A DNA stretch of 42,540 bases from Comamonadaceae bacterium (GCA_947456305.1 CANGPN010000021.1:1-42540); one strand, 5' to 3'. Shown: positions 7,021-16,480, counted from the first letter of the stretch. Notes: generated by a model from the letters alone, not told the origin. Numbers and translations: made by a program.

Positions 7021-8067
7021 TTAATTCAAGCTGCTCATATCAATCACAAAACGGTATTTCACATCGCTTTTGATCATTCTTTCATAAGCTTGGTTGATTT
7101 CATCCATTCTGATCAACTCAATGTCAGCTGTGATGTTGTGCCTCCCACAGAAATCAAGCATTTCCTGGGTTTCTTTGATCCCCCCCACCAGAGACCCGGC
7201 CACACTTCTGCGACCGAAAATCAGCGGTCCTGAATTCAGTTCAGCATTGGGACCGATGGCGCCGACGATACACATGCTGCCGTCTACTTTCAGCAAAGGC
7301 ATGTATTGATTGAAGTCATGTGCCACTGGTATGGTATTGAGTAAAAAATCGAACTTATTGGCCATGGCCTGCATGGCTGCCGCATCATTGGAAATCAGCA
7401 CTGCATCAGCGCCAAGCCGCTTGGCATCAGCCGCTTTACCTGAGGAGGTGGTGATCATGATCGTTTGAGCGCCCAAGGCATGGGAAAGCTTGACACCCAT
7501 ATGTCCTAAGCCACCCAATCCTATAACTCCAACTGTCATTCCGGGCTTCACACTCCAATGCATGAGTGGCGAATAAGTGGTGATACCTGCACAAAGTAAC
7601 GGTGCAGTCCCTGCGGGATCCAGACCATCGGGGACTTTCAATACAAAGTGTTCATTGACAACAATGCTTTTGGAATAGCCGCCATAGGTAAATCCGCCGG
7701 GATCTTTGCTGGGGCTGTTGTAGGTAGCAGTGAAACCATTCAAGCAATATTGCTCCATATGGGCTTCACAGGAAGAGCAGGTTCTGCACGAATTCACAAA
7801 ACATCCCACAGCGACTTGCTGACCTAGTTTCAAGTGGCTGACATTTGAACCCAGTCCAGTCACCTTGCCGATGATTTCGTGTCCGGGCACCATGGGGTAG
7901 TTGGCTCTGCCCCAGTCATTTCGTGAGTGATGTATGTCCGTATGGCAAACGCCGCAAAATTCAACCGCTATCTGTACATCAGTTGGACCAACACTGCGAC
8001 GGGAAATCAGGTGATGAGCCAATGGTGTAGTAGGTGACTGCGCTGCATAACTGACGGTGTTTGACAT
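7021..8067 (-). CDS. Zinc-dependent alcohol dehydrogenase (YahK/cinnamyl-alcohol-dehydrogenase-like)
   Basis: A medium-chain NAD(P)-dependent dehydrogenase of 348 residues that would interconvert alcohols and aldehydes in the cytoplasm. The catalytic-zinc ligands are in CGVCHTDIH and PGHE. A structural-zinc loop has Cys residues in CRTCSSCEAHMEQYC. The Rossmann nucleotide site is GLGGLGHMG. The NDWGRANYPMVPGHE segment is typical of the YahK/CAD subgroup, which tends to use NADPH and aromatic or aliphatic aldehydes. I chose ATG 8067 over the longer frame to 8097 because AAGGAG sits 6 nt before it. The gene is divergent from the hydrolase cluster, so a link to aldehyde handling there is possible but unproven. 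Confidence 0.9.
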   Translation of the reverse strand: MSNTVSYAAQSPTTPLAHHLISRRSVGPTDVQIAVEFCGVCHTDIHHSRNDWGRANYPMVPGHEIIGKVTGLGSNVSHLKLGQQVAVGCFVNSCRTCSSCEAHMEQYCLNGFTATYNSPSKDPGGFTYGGYSKSIVVNEHFVLKVPDGLDPAGTAPLLCAGITTYSPLMHWSVKPGMTVGVIGLGGLGHMGVKLSHALGAQTIMITTSSGKAADAKRLGADAVLISNDAAAMQAMANKFDFLLNTIPVAHDFNQYMPLLKVDGSMCIVGAIGPNAELNSGPLIFGRRSVAGSLVGGIKETQEMLDFCGRHNITADIELIRMDEINQAYERMIKSDVKYRFVIDMSSLN

Positions 8068-8177
8068 GGTCGTCTCCTTGGTTTTATAAATTTGCACTTT
8101 ATCTCAATTTCTCAGTCCTATAGACTGTGCTTTGTGTCCTTAGAATGGGTTTCAAACCCTATAGCAATAGCCTGGAG

Positions 8178-9212
8178 ATGAGATTGAAAAGCTTTTATAA
8201 ATATGTGTTTTCCCTATTCTTATTTGTATCGCAAAATTTCAATGCTTATGCTGCAGCTAACGGTATAGCGTCTGAGGATTTTTATATACCTTGCGAAGCG
8301 CCGAATATCCAATTGTTTATGCGCTACAAACATCTGGCAGGTGCTAAAGCAACTACACCGGACAAAATTCTGTTGTACGTTCACGGCGCTACCTACCCGT
8401 CAGAAACAGCATTCGACCTGCCTATAGACGGCATATCTATGATGGATTTGTTGGCTGCTGCCGGCTACGACGTATACCTGGTGGATATTCGCGGCTACGG
8501 CCTCTCTAGCCGTCCGCCAGAAATGGAAATGCAAGCACAAGACAATCCGCCAATTGTTCATACAGCCGATGCTGTCAGTGATTTCGGATCAGCAGTGGAT
8601 GCGATCCTGAAAAGACACCACGTCTCCAAAATCAACGTCATGGGTTGGTCCTGGGGTTCTTCGACCGTTGGCATGTATACAAGTCTGAACAACCAAAAAG
8701 TCAATCGACTCATTTTGTATGCCCCGTTATGGGTATTCGCCAAAGACACGGCCTTGCCGACTGGTCCTGCCGCAGTCAAGCTTGGCGCATACCGTACCGT
8801 ATCCAAAGACAGCGCCAAAGCCAGATGGCTCAAAGGACTGAATCCTCAGCAGGCGCAAGGTTTGATCCCTCCCGGTGTCTTTGAAGCGTGGGCCGACGCC
8901 ACTTGGGCCACTGATCCCAAGGGAGCCAGCGGCAATTTACGTGCGCCCAATGGTGTGATAGAGGATGTGATGAATCATTGGCAGGCCGGTAAACCTATGT
9001 ATGACCCTGGAAAAATCACCGTACCTACCTTTTTGATTCACGCTGAATGGGATGCAGATTTGCCAGTCTACCAAGCCCAAGGCATTTTCAGTGAGCTTAA
9101 AAACACTGCCTACAAGCGCTATGTAGAGCTGGGGCAGGGTACCCACACAATCATGCTCGAGAAAAATCGCATGCAATTCTTCAAAGAAATCAAAATGTTT
9201 TTAGACGAATGA
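8178..9212 (+). CDS. Exported alpha/beta hydrolase
   Basis: A predicted periplasmic or secreted serine hydrolase of about 344 residues. The N-terminus is a signal peptide: basic RLKSFYKY, a hydrophobic VFSLFLFVS core and a likely cut after NAYA. The fold markers are the oxyanion strand YVHGATYP, the nucleophile elbow GWSWGSS, an acid in AEWDADLP and the catalytic His in GQGTHTIML. The start is ambiguous. ATG 8178 directly abuts a GGAG, whereas TTG 8184 has the same GGAG at good spacing, and the reading frame also extends to 8127. Esterase, lipase or lactonase activity cannot be told apart. It heads a plus-strand run with an epoxide-hydrolase-like gene and a TfdA-like dioxygenase. Confidence 0.82.
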   Translation: MRLKSFYKYVFSLFLFVSQNFNAYAAANGIASEDFYIPCEAPNIQLFMRYKHLAGAKATTPDKILLYVHGATYPSETAFDLPIDGISMMDLLAAAGYDVYLVDIRGYGLSSRPPEMEMQAQDNPPIVHTADAVSDFGSAVDAILKRHHVSKINVMGWSWGSSTVGMYTSLNNQKVNRLILYAPLWVFAKDTALPTGPAAVKLGAYRTVSKDSAKARWLKGLNPQQAQGLIPPGVFEAWADATWATDPKGASGNLRAPNGVIEDVMNHWQAGKPMYDPGKITVPTFLIHAEWDADLPVYQAQGIFSELKNTAYKRYVELGQGTHTIMLEKNRMQFFKEIKMFLDE

Positions 9213-9293
9213 AAATTATTAACTCAAGCCTTGTTTTATCCGCCTCTGAAATTCCGGGGTTTAAACACTTGGCTGATTGATGGCGGAAATTCA

Positions 9294-10436
9294 ATGGACC
9301 ACTTTTCTTACCGTGTCAGCGATCAGGATATTTCAGAACTCAAGCAAAGGCTGGCTCTGACACGTTGGCCTGACCAGGCGCCTGGTATCCCTTGGGCCTA
9401 TGGCACAGATACCGGCTACATGCGCGACCTGATGGACTATTGGCAACATGCATTTGACTGGCGCGCTCAAGAGGTCAGGCTGAACGCATTCCCGCAATTG
9501 ATGGTACCGGTTGCGGGCATAAATATTCACGCGTTGCACCTGAAGGGTAAAGGCCCCAACCCCAGACCACTGCTGTTGCTGCACGGTTGGCCGGGCTCTG
9601 TGTTTGAGTTTCTTGACATTATTCCGAGATTGACCGATCCGGCGGCGTTTGGCGGGGACCCTGCCGACGCCTTCACTGTCATCGCGCCCTCACTGCCTGG
9701 CTATGGCTTGTCTTTCAGCCAAGGGCAAAATCGTTTCAGTATCAGGCAAATGGCTGACGCGGCCGCAGAGCTGATGACAGCATTGGGCTATGCCAAGTTT
9801 GGCGTTCAAGGTGGCGATTGGGGATCAGCTGTTTGCACCGCACTTGGCTTGCACCATCCGCATCGCTTGACTGGTATGCACCTCAACTTTTTGATAGCCA
9901 TCAAACGCGACCCGTCGCTTTATACAGACTCGTCTCCCGAGGTGCAAACATTTGCCGCTCAGCTCAAACATTTCTTAGCTGAAGAAACCGGTTATCAGAT
10001 GATTCAAGGTACCAAGCCTCAGACACTGGCTTTTGCACTGACTGATTCACCTGTCGGCTTAGCGGCCTGGTTTGTTGAAAAATTCAGATCCTGGACTGAT
10101 TGTGGCGGGCATCCTGAGTCAGCCTTGAGCCGGGATCAAATGTTGGCAGATATTTGTTTTTACTGGTTCACGGGTTGCATAGGTTCTTCTTTCTGGCCTT
10201 ATTACGATCGCTTGCATAGCCCCTGGATAGTGCCGGATGGCAAGACGATTGATGTGCCGATGGGTTACGCCCAATTCCCTTGTGAAATTCTGCGGCCTCC
10301 TCGTGTGCTTGCTGAGAAAGTATTTGGCGATATCCGGCGCTGGAGCGAGATGCCGAAGGGGGGGCATTTCGCAGCTATGGAGCAACCTGAGGCATTGGCC
10401 GCTGAGATAACGGCCTTTTTCAGCGGTCTTAGCTAA
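9294..10436 (+). CDS. Epoxide hydrolase family protein (EHN domain)
   Basis: A cytoplasmic alpha/beta hydrolase of the microsomal-type epoxide hydrolase family, 380 residues. The N-terminal EHN domain (about 1-105, with RVSDQDISELKQRL and ALTRWPD) precedes the hydrolase core. Core motifs are HGWPGS (oxyanion), the nucleophile Asp in QGGDWGS and the catalytic His in KGGHFAAMEQPE. The proton-donor tyrosines would lie in the cap. It would open epoxides to diols through an alkyl-enzyme ester. The start at 9294 places a GGCGG at usable distance and matches the family N-terminus; the longer frame from 9231 adds unrelated residues. It is 81 bp after the exported hydrolase and 36 bp before the dioxygenase. 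Confidence 0.9.
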   Translation: MDHFSYRVSDQDISELKQRLALTRWPDQAPGIPWAYGTDTGYMRDLMDYWQHAFDWRAQEVRLNAFPQLMVPVAGINIHALHLKGKGPNPRPLLLLHGWPGSVFEFLDIIPRLTDPAAFGGDPADAFTVIAPSLPGYGLSFSQGQNRFSIRQMADAAAELMTALGYAKFGVQGGDWGSAVCTALGLHHPHRLTGMHLNFLIAIKRDPSLYTDSSPEVQTFAAQLKHFLAEETGYQMIQGTKPQTLAFALTDSPVGLAAWFVEKFRSWTDCGGHPESALSRDQMLADICFYWFTGCIGSSFWPYYDRLHSPWIVPDGKTIDVPMGYAQFPCEILRPPRVLAEKVFGDIRRWSEMPKGGHFAAMEQPEALAAEITAFFSGLS

Positions 10437-10472
10437 TAAATGCAGTCAGTCTATTAACAGGCAGAAGTTGTT

Positions 10473-11363
10473 ATGTCACATCTGATCAAAGCTATTGAAT
10501 CTATCAAGCCCGGCTTCGCCGGTGAGTTGTCCGGTATGGACTTGAGTCAGCGCCTGACTGATGCCCAAGTCGATGCAATACACGCGGGTCTGGATCGTTT
10601 TGGAGTTCTGGTAGTTCACAACCAACATTTGAATGACGAACAACAAATAGCATTCAGCCGTCAACTCGGCCAGCTGGAGCAAGCGACCGGAGACATCATG
10701 TCAGACAAAGACCGTAGATTAAGCATGGGCTTGAACGACATCTCCAACCTGGATAAGAACGGCGAGTTGCTAGCGCGCGATGACCGCAGGCGTTTATTCG
10801 GCCTTGGAAACCAGCTGTGGCATTCTGACAGTTCGTTCAAAGAAATTCCTGCAAAATATTCATTGTTGTCTGCGCGTCATATTCCCGTTACAGGCGGCAA
10901 TACGGAATTTGCCGATATGCGCGCAGCTTACGATGCTTTGGACGAGGAGACGAAGAAAGAGGTACGCGATTTAATTTGCTTACACAGCCAGATCTTTTCT
11001 CGCGGCATTCTGGGCTTTGATGATTTCACTGACGATGAGCGTGCAAAGTGGGCACCAGTGCGTCAACGACTAGTTCGGCGGCATCCGATGACAGGGAGAC
11101 TTTCGCTGTATCTTTCGAGCCATGCGGGAGGCATAGAGGGCTGGCCGGTTCCCGAGGCACGTTCGTTTCTGCGTGATCTGACAGAACACGCCACACGGCG
11201 TGAATTCGTTTACGTACACGTCTGGCGACCATGCGATTTACTGATATGGGATAACCGGGTCACCATGCATCGTGCGCGTCGCTATGACGCTCGCGAAGTC
11301 AGAGATATGCGACGTACCACCTTGACCAATGAAGTTTCCAGTCTGCAGCAGGCTCCAGTCTGA
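10473..11363 (+). CDS. TauD/TfdA family Fe(II)/2-oxoglutarate dioxygenase (TfdA-like)
   Basis: A cytoplasmic oxygenase of 296 residues that uses Fe(II), O2 and 2-oxoglutarate to hydroxylate a substrate, often cleaving an ether or sulfonate. The iron facial triad is visible: His and Asp in LWHSDSSF and the distal His in VTMHRARRY. The 2-oxoglutarate Arg is in MRRTTL. PAKYSLLSARHIP and NTEFADMRAAYDAL are strongly reminiscent of TfdA (2,4-dichlorophenoxyacetate dioxygenase) rather than of taurine dioxygenase TauD. The true substrate is unknown. Because the window is rich in sulfur genes a sulfonate role is tempting, but this gene lies 10 kb away in a hydrolase cluster and the sequence favours the aryloxyalkanoate branch. 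Confidence 0.88.
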   Translation: MSHLIKAIESIKPGFAGELSGMDLSQRLTDAQVDAIHAGLDRFGVLVVHNQHLNDEQQIAFSRQLGQLEQATGDIMSDKDRRLSMGLNDISNLDKNGELLARDDRRRLFGLGNQLWHSDSSFKEIPAKYSLLSARHIPVTGGNTEFADMRAAYDALDEETKKEVRDLICLHSQIFSRGILGFDDFTDDERAKWAPVRQRLVRRHPMTGRLSLYLSSHAGGIEGWPVPEARSFLRDLTEHATRREFVYVHVWRPCDLLIWDNRVTMHRARRYDAREVRDMRRTTLTNEVSSLQQAPV

Positions 11364-11418
11364 ACAGACTTTTCTTGTGTGTTGATAAAGATAAAAAGTT
11401 TTTTGGAATGAACGTGCG

Positions 11419-11781
11419 ATGAGAAAATTGATTTGTTCTACCGCTATGCTTGCCTCACTTTGTATGGCAACCTCAGCTCAGCCGCAATCGCCTAAGCTGA
11501 GTGAATTACTGCAGATTCAGCAAAGCGTGAACACCGCATGCCTGGTTCGTGGTCAGGGCAGGGCGCGCATGATTTGCCGTTGCGCGGCGGTGGTGGTAAG
11601 TAACAAGTTGGCTACCGAAGGTATTTCAAACTACCCGGAGCGGGCAGAGGCACTGTTTGAAGAGTCCTTTGAATTTTGCACTGGGCATGAGGACAGAGGC
11701 TTTATTTCGTCAACAGCAAAACTTTTTCAATCCAAGACGGCCGTTGAAGAAATGCTGCAAGGCAATTCAGTCAAACCTTGA
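11419..11781 (+). CDS. Small exported protein of unknown function
   Basis: A 120-residue protein with a clear signal peptide (MRKLICSTAMLASLCMATSA, cut near residues 20-22). The mature part of about 98 residues is mostly helical and contains four Cys (in NTACLV, MICRCAA and FEFCTG), which could form two disulfides. I recognise no family. It ends the plus-strand run after the dioxygenase gene (55-bp gap) and converges on the beta-barrel gene. A GC-rich inverted repeat (CCGGCT/AGCCGG) lies just downstream, around 11791-11811, but lacks a T tract. Confidence 0.65.
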   Translation: MRKLICSTAMLASLCMATSAQPQSPKLSELLQIQQSVNTACLVRGQGRARMICRCAAVVVSNKLATEGISNYPERAEALFEESFEFCTGHEDRGFISSTAKLFQSKTAVEEMLQGNSVKP

Positions 11782-11821
11782 TAATTCATCCGGCTGCCGA
11801 GATAAGCCGGTGTAGGCGGGC

Positions 11822-13147
11822 TCAATAAAAATACCTGAGTTCCATGAAAAGGGTGTTGTTCTTTTTCAAGTAACCATAGTAGGTATTTGAATTGCCTTCA
11901 TAGTATTCATAACCAGCCAATAACTTGATGCTGTCGCTCCACAAATACGTGACCCGAGGGCGCAAAGAATAGCCGTTGCGTTCAAGCAAAGTAGAGCCGG
12001 CCAGTTCGGTTTCCAGAGTTTCGTTCATCCATTTCTTAGCAATCCTAATGCTGATGCCGTCCTGGTTGCGGTCTAGCTGGGAACTGAAGATGTCATGTAA
12101 GCGACCGGTGTCACTAATAGCTGTGGTGTAGTTGAAGACGTGGCGGTTGAATATTTGAATAATACCGCTGGTGTTGTTGCCGAAATCATGTTCGACCCCG
12201 AACACGGTGTACAAAAAAGGATTTTTGATGTTTTCATCCGTACCGTTCATGTCTTGGGTTTGCGTATAGGCAGATTCCATGGCAAAACGATTGCTGCCCA
12301 CAGTGGTTGCTATGTCCATACCGAAGACTTTGATGCGGTAATGTTGATATAGGCCAGTAGAAGATAAATCTGAGCTGATATCGTAGCCATCGTAATAAGA
12401 TATAGACCAATCAATGGCTTTACCTGATTGGTCGTATTTGATAGCCCATTGGTTATTGGCTGTGGGTGTGACTTCAGTATATTTACTGTAACTTTTATTC
12501 GCTTGAAACTCAGGAAGCAGTACCAGCGTCAAACTGTCATTCGCAGTCAGGTTCCATGAGGCCTTAGCAGCAAGGGAGCCAAAACGGTCTTCGTCAATAT
12601 CGGCTGCCATGAGCCGGGCGTCTCTGGGGGTCAGATTGTCCGTGGGGTTAAGCCGGTCAGTCCGTCCCCAAGCAATGATTTGGCGGCCTATACGAAAATC
12701 AAAATCACCTTGGCGGGTTTCTATATACATCTCCCGCATACTGGAACGCGTATTGCCGTCGCTGCGCAAATCTTCCCGGGCTGAATAAGCTTCAGCAAAC
12801 AAGCCTATGCCGTTGTCCAGCTTTTTCTCGAGTTTGAGCCAGGCAGAGGCAGTGCCAACACCTTCCACATCGTCATACAAGCGGTTGGATGACCAGTAGC
12901 CGGTACGGAAAGAGCCGGTGACACCCAACCGGCTGAGTTGGGCCTTGATGGGATTGACAGTTGTCGCTGCAGGTTCCTCCGTTAACAGGGGCGAAGCCAT
13001 GTCGTTGTCCAGGCCGGCAGCTTGGGCCAAGGGCGATAAAAGGAAGAGGAAGAGAGAAGCTGAAAACAAACTGCTGATGGAAAAAATGCCGTCAGAACCT
13101 GACGGCACGGCTGCTCTCAAAACTTGCGGCATTTTCTCCTTAAGCAT
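11822..13147 (-). CDS. Predicted outer-membrane beta-barrel protein (DUF1302-like)
   Basis: About 441 residues, exported, with an N-terminal hydrophobic signal ending near PLAQAAG. The rest is alternating aromatic and polar strands typical of a barrel, closing with a C-terminal Phe-Tyr pair (ELRYFY). The segment DFRIGRQIIAWGRTDRLNP recalls the DUF1302 family. ATG 13147 overlaps the upstream TGA by one base, so translation is coupled. A second ATG at 13132 follows an AAGGAG and may be used instead. It is the last gene of an operon with a LolA-like periplasmic protein and an HAE3 RND exporter. The three could form an envelope-spanning lipid or hydrophobic-compound transport route. No enzyme motif is seen. 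Confidence 0.7.
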   Translation of the reverse strand: MLKEKMPQVLRAAVPSGSDGIFSISSLFSASLFLFLLSPLAQAAGLDNDMASPLLTEEPAATTVNPIKAQLSRLGVTGSFRTGYWSSNRLYDDVEGVGTASAWLKLEKKLDNGIGLFAEAYSAREDLRSDGNTRSSMREMYIETRQGDFDFRIGRQIIAWGRTDRLNPTDNLTPRDARLMAADIDEDRFGSLAAKASWNLTANDSLTLVLLPEFQANKSYSKYTEVTPTANNQWAIKYDQSGKAIDWSISYYDGYDISSDLSSTGLYQHYRIKVFGMDIATTVGSNRFAMESAYTQTQDMNGTDENIKNPFLYTVFGVEHDFGNNTSGIIQIFNRHVFNYTTAISDTGRLHDIFSSQLDRNQDGISIRIAKKWMNETLETELAGSTLLERNGYSLRPRVTYLWSDSIKLLAGYEYYEGNSNTYYGYLKKNNTLFMELRYFY

Positions 13148-13971
13148 CACTGTTGTTCCATGTACCGGGTGGTGAAGAAGTCGTCTTTGACGCCGGTGTT
13201 GTACTTGGATTGATCAATGGTGATCACCGTGTGGTGACCGGTTTGTAAGTTTTTGGCTTCCAAAATACCGGCTTGCCATCTGTGCTTCACAGGCTCGACT
13301 TCTTTCCAGCGCTTGTAGGTGGCTTCTTTCAATAATTCGTTGGCTTCGTCATAAGCCACCGTTTTCAGGGTCACGAAATTGTCCTTTTGAATCCAACTGA
13401 TACGTTTGGCATAGCCGGTGTTGGCTTTGACAGTGGCATCTTTAGGGATAGATTCGATGACGTAGCAGGCTGCGCCGTCGACTTCTTCCTCCTTGGTCAA
13501 GGTGTGGTTCCACTCGTTGACCTTGTGGCCGATGACGTCACCATAAGAAAAGTCAGTGCCTACAAAACTGTCTTTTTTATTGCTGGAAATCAGGCGCCGG
13601 ACTTTCTTCACGCTAGGCAAGTAAATCCAGATGTCGTCGTCTTTGTCTGAATGCTCGACCAGCAGCGAGACGGTACCTTTGACGTCGGTAGGCTCCAGAA
13701 AGCGTGTCATTCGCTTGTTGTCTATGCCGTTGGCATCGAGCTTGCTGGTGCCGAAGGTTTTACGCACGCGTTGCTGGCCGGATTTATTGGTCAAAGTCAT
13801 GGTGGATTCAGAGGTGGAGTCCGGGTATTTGCCAACCACAAAATTCTTCTCCATGATTTCCACGGCAGTCAGCGCCCAGCCAGCCTTGGGCAAGGCCATA
13901 CCGGCAAGCAGCACCAAGCCGGACATCAGCAGAACAGAAGATTTGGACAAAGTCATTTTTGACGTGATCAT
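13147..13971 (-). CDS. Outer-membrane lipoprotein-sorting (LolA-like) periplasmic protein
   Basis: A 274-residue protein with a signal peptide (MTLSKSSVLLMSGLVLLAGM, cut near GWA-LT). The body matches the LolA-like fold found beside HAE3 RND exporters. It has an AVEIMEKNF start, a run of beta-strands (TLTNKSGQQRVRKTF), an IWIYLPSVKKVRRL strand, GTDFSYGDV and a final KDDFFTTRYME. Such proteins have a hydrophobic cavity and are thought to shuttle lipids or lipoproteins. The gene overlaps the exporter gene by 4 bp (ATGA) and the barrel gene by 1 bp, so all three are translationally coupled. The true start may be ATG 13971 or the internal ATG 13956. It is not the housekeeping LolA. Confidence 0.8.
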   Translation of the reverse strand: MITSKMTLSKSSVLLMSGLVLLAGMALPKAGWALTAVEIMEKNFVVGKYPDSTSESTMTLTNKSGQQRVRKTFGTSKLDANGIDNKRMTRFLEPTDVKGTVSLLVEHSDKDDDIWIYLPSVKKVRRLISSNKKDSFVGTDFSYGDVIGHKVNEWNHTLTKEEEVDGAACYVIESIPKDATVKANTGYAKRISWIQKDNFVTLKTVAYDEANELLKEATYKRWKEVEPVKHRWQAGILEAKNLQTGHHTVITIDQSKYNTGVKDDFFTTRYMEQQ

Positions 13972-16328
13972 TTTTTGACTCCTTTAAAGATAAATGAAGG
14001 ACGGAATTTCAGCACCAAAGCTGGCATCACAGTCAATGCGGCAGTCACACTGACCAACATCGCAGTGCCGATCAAAATGGCGGTCCACGTGTGTGGGTAA
14101 TAACCGCGAGAACCTGCTTGAACTGCATATCCCCCAGCGACAGCTGAGGCGACAAACAAACAGGCTTTACCCGCAGTGTTCAATACTTTGTGCACAGCGA
14201 GTTCAAGCTCTGTACCTTTGGCCACTTCCTCGCGCAAACGGAACAGCATGTAAATCGCATAGTCAGCACCGATGCCTATGGCCAAGGCAGAGGTCAAAGC
14301 GGTTGGCACATTCAAGCGCATGCCCAACCATCCCATCAATCCCATATTGACCAGCACTGAGAGCAACAAAGGAGTGACCACCAGCACGCCGGCAATGAAT
14401 GAGCGAAACACAAAAGCGGTAGCCAACAACACCACACTGGCGATCTGAATCACGTTCAGGATTTTGTCTTTCACAATCACATCGGTGATGGCGGCGCTTT
14501 GCGCCACACTGCCACCGATATTGACTTTGATGTTCGGTGGAAATTTGTCTTTGACAAAGGCTTGCACTTCACCCCAAAGCACATGCATGTCTGCGGTGCT
14601 GTCGCTGTGCGTGAACACCACCATATTGGCTAACCGATAGTCGTAGTCCACGTAGGGGTCAAAGTCACCCGGTTCGCCGGACATGGAATACAGCAACAGG
14701 TATTCAGCGATGGTTTCCTGTTTATCGGGAATCTTGAAGAATTCCGGCTTATCTGCGTTCATGGATTGGTTCATGCGTTTGATGAACTCTGCAATCGACA
14801 TGACCTTGCCAATATTCGGGCGGGTCGTCAAATACACCTGCAATTCATCAATCGCTTTGAGCACCGCTGGATCTTTGATGGCATCAGGTTTGTCGCCTTC
14901 AATCAGCAAGTAGATGTTGTTGGTACCTGCCATGCGCTCATTGAGTTTCTTATCGGCCACCAGCAAGGGCAAATCAGGGTCGAAGTATTTTTTCAATGCG
15001 CTTTCAATGCGCAACTGCGTCATGCCGGCCAGAGCCAAAGCAATCAATACACCTGCAATCATGAAAATTTTGTTACGGTTAGGGCCGACCAATGTGTTGG
15101 CATAGAAGTTGGTGATGCGATCCCAAAACCGCTCTTCGCGTTCCATGCGTGCTTCTTTTTCACCGGGAGCGGGTAAGACTGCACGCAAGGCGGGAATGAA
15201 TGTCATCTCAATGACCAACACGCTGAGAATACCGACACCGGCAAAAATACCGAACACGCGGATAGACACGATGTCAAAAATCATGAGCGATAAAAAGCCA
15301 GCCGCTGCCACCAGACCGGCGGTCAACATGACCGGCCCGATCTTGACAATTGATTCAATGACTGCTTGTTGGTTGGCTTGCTTAGGGGTTAAGTCCGGGT
15401 TTTGACGAAGTATGTTGTATTCCTCGTAATAGCGTTTCAACATCTGCACCGCGTGTCCGGCACCCACCGCCAAAATAAGAATCGGCGTGGTCATGTTGAA
15501 AATATCCAAAGGCACATTGGCCAAACCCATGAATCCCTTACCCCAGGTTACCGCAACAATAGGTGTGACCAAGGGCAGTATCAGACCTTGCATGGTGCGA
15601 AAAGCTTCGTAATGAATCACGCCGATGATTCCAATGGCGATCAGCAGCAACATACCTCCGCGACTGGAAAATTTCTCCAGCAAAGCTAAAAACGCAGGGT
15701 AACCGGTAACCACAATGTCCACGCTGTCGTCACGCTCTGCATCAACAATTTCAACAATTTTGTTGTTGACATAAGAAAAACCGCCTTTGCCTTCTTTCAG
15801 TTCCGCCGGTGTAGCGTCGCGAACCTCGGCCAAAATGGTGATGGTTTTAAAGTCTTCCGAAACTACGGAATTCATGTAAGCCGTGTTGCGTTGAAGCGCA
15901 TCTTTCAAAATAGCCATTTGTTCCGGCGTGGTGGGCACATCGGTCATCATTTGTTTGACCTCCATGCCTTCATCGGTGCCGCGAATGTCTTTGGCTCGTC
16001 TGGCCGCCACAGACAATAAGTTGGCTTTCACCACACGAGGTGTTTCGCGCAATTTGGCGGTGATGCGCTGCACTTTCTCCAGCACTTTGGCGTTAAATAC
16101 ATCGCCTTCTTTTGGCGTGATACCAATAACTCCTACATAGCGTGAGCCGAACACTTCTTCTACTTTGAGTGTGGTGGCCACAAACGGGTGAGAGCGCGGA
16201 ACAATATTGTTCGGATCGATGATGACCGTCAGCGCCTGACCTTTGAAATGCAGTAAAACTGTGGCAATCAAAACGATGGCGAGAACCGCCCATCGAAAAC
16301 GCACAATGAAATTGATGTAACTTCTCAT
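13968..16328 (-). CDS. RND superfamily exporter, HAE3/MMPL type
   Basis: A 786-residue inner-membrane protein. It has two halves, each with one N-terminal helix, a periplasmic domain of about 180 residues and a five-helix bundle (TTPILILAVGAGHAVQML in the first, ALAIGIGADYAIYMLF in the second). The length and the single short porter domain per half place it in the HAE3/MMPL group, relatives of hopanoid and lipid exporters, and not in the 1050-residue multidrug class seen at 3734-6931. GGGAG-like relay motifs and Asp in GIGADYAIYM suggest a proton-coupled pump. The start at ATG 16328 has GGGAG 9 nt upstream. It leads the operon with the LolA-like and beta-barrel genes. Substrate unknown; a lipid is likely. 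Confidence 0.88.
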   Translation of the reverse strand: MRSYINFIVRFRWAVLAIVLIATVLLHFKGQALTVIIDPNNIVPRSHPFVATTLKVEEVFGSRYVGVIGITPKEGDVFNAKVLEKVQRITAKLRETPRVVKANLLSVAARRAKDIRGTDEGMEVKQMMTDVPTTPEQMAILKDALQRNTAYMNSVVSEDFKTITILAEVRDATPAELKEGKGGFSYVNNKIVEIVDAERDDSVDIVVTGYPAFLALLEKFSSRGGMLLLIAIGIIGVIHYEAFRTMQGLILPLVTPIVAVTWGKGFMGLANVPLDIFNMTTPILILAVGAGHAVQMLKRYYEEYNILRQNPDLTPKQANQQAVIESIVKIGPVMLTAGLVAAAGFLSLMIFDIVSIRVFGIFAGVGILSVLVIEMTFIPALRAVLPAPGEKEARMEREERFWDRITNFYANTLVGPNRNKIFMIAGVLIALALAGMTQLRIESALKKYFDPDLPLLVADKKLNERMAGTNNIYLLIEGDKPDAIKDPAVLKAIDELQVYLTTRPNIGKVMSIAEFIKRMNQSMNADKPEFFKIPDKQETIAEYLLLYSMSGEPGDFDPYVDYDYRLANMVVFTHSDSTADMHVLWGEVQAFVKDKFPPNIKVNIGGSVAQSAAITDVIVKDKILNVIQIASVVLLATAFVFRSFIAGVLVVTPLLLSVLVNMGLMGWLGMRLNVPTALTSALAIGIGADYAIYMLFRLREEVAKGTELELAVHKVLNTAGKACLFVASAVAGGYAVQAGSRGYYPHTWTAILIGTAMLVSVTAALTVMPALVLKFRPSFIFKGVKK

Positions 16329-16480
16329 GAAATTGGCTCCCGTTGATTTATTTTTGTGGAATGCATCTCAATAAAGCTAAAGGCTTGAGACCTTCCATCA
16401 TGACGATGATATCGCTTGATTCTTCTGTAGATTTTAAATTCCGTCCTAATTTGATAAAAAAATGTGTCGCGAGATTATTT

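Noticed and set aside
11782..11821. Inverted repeat CCGGCT/AGCCGG as a terminator
   Set aside because: No T tract on either strand follows; noted only as a GC-rich hairpin.
14093..15689. Several long plus-strand frames opposite the HAE3 exporter
   Set aside because: They lie entirely inside a well-recognised gene on the other strand, have no family-like content or ribosome sites, and are shadows.
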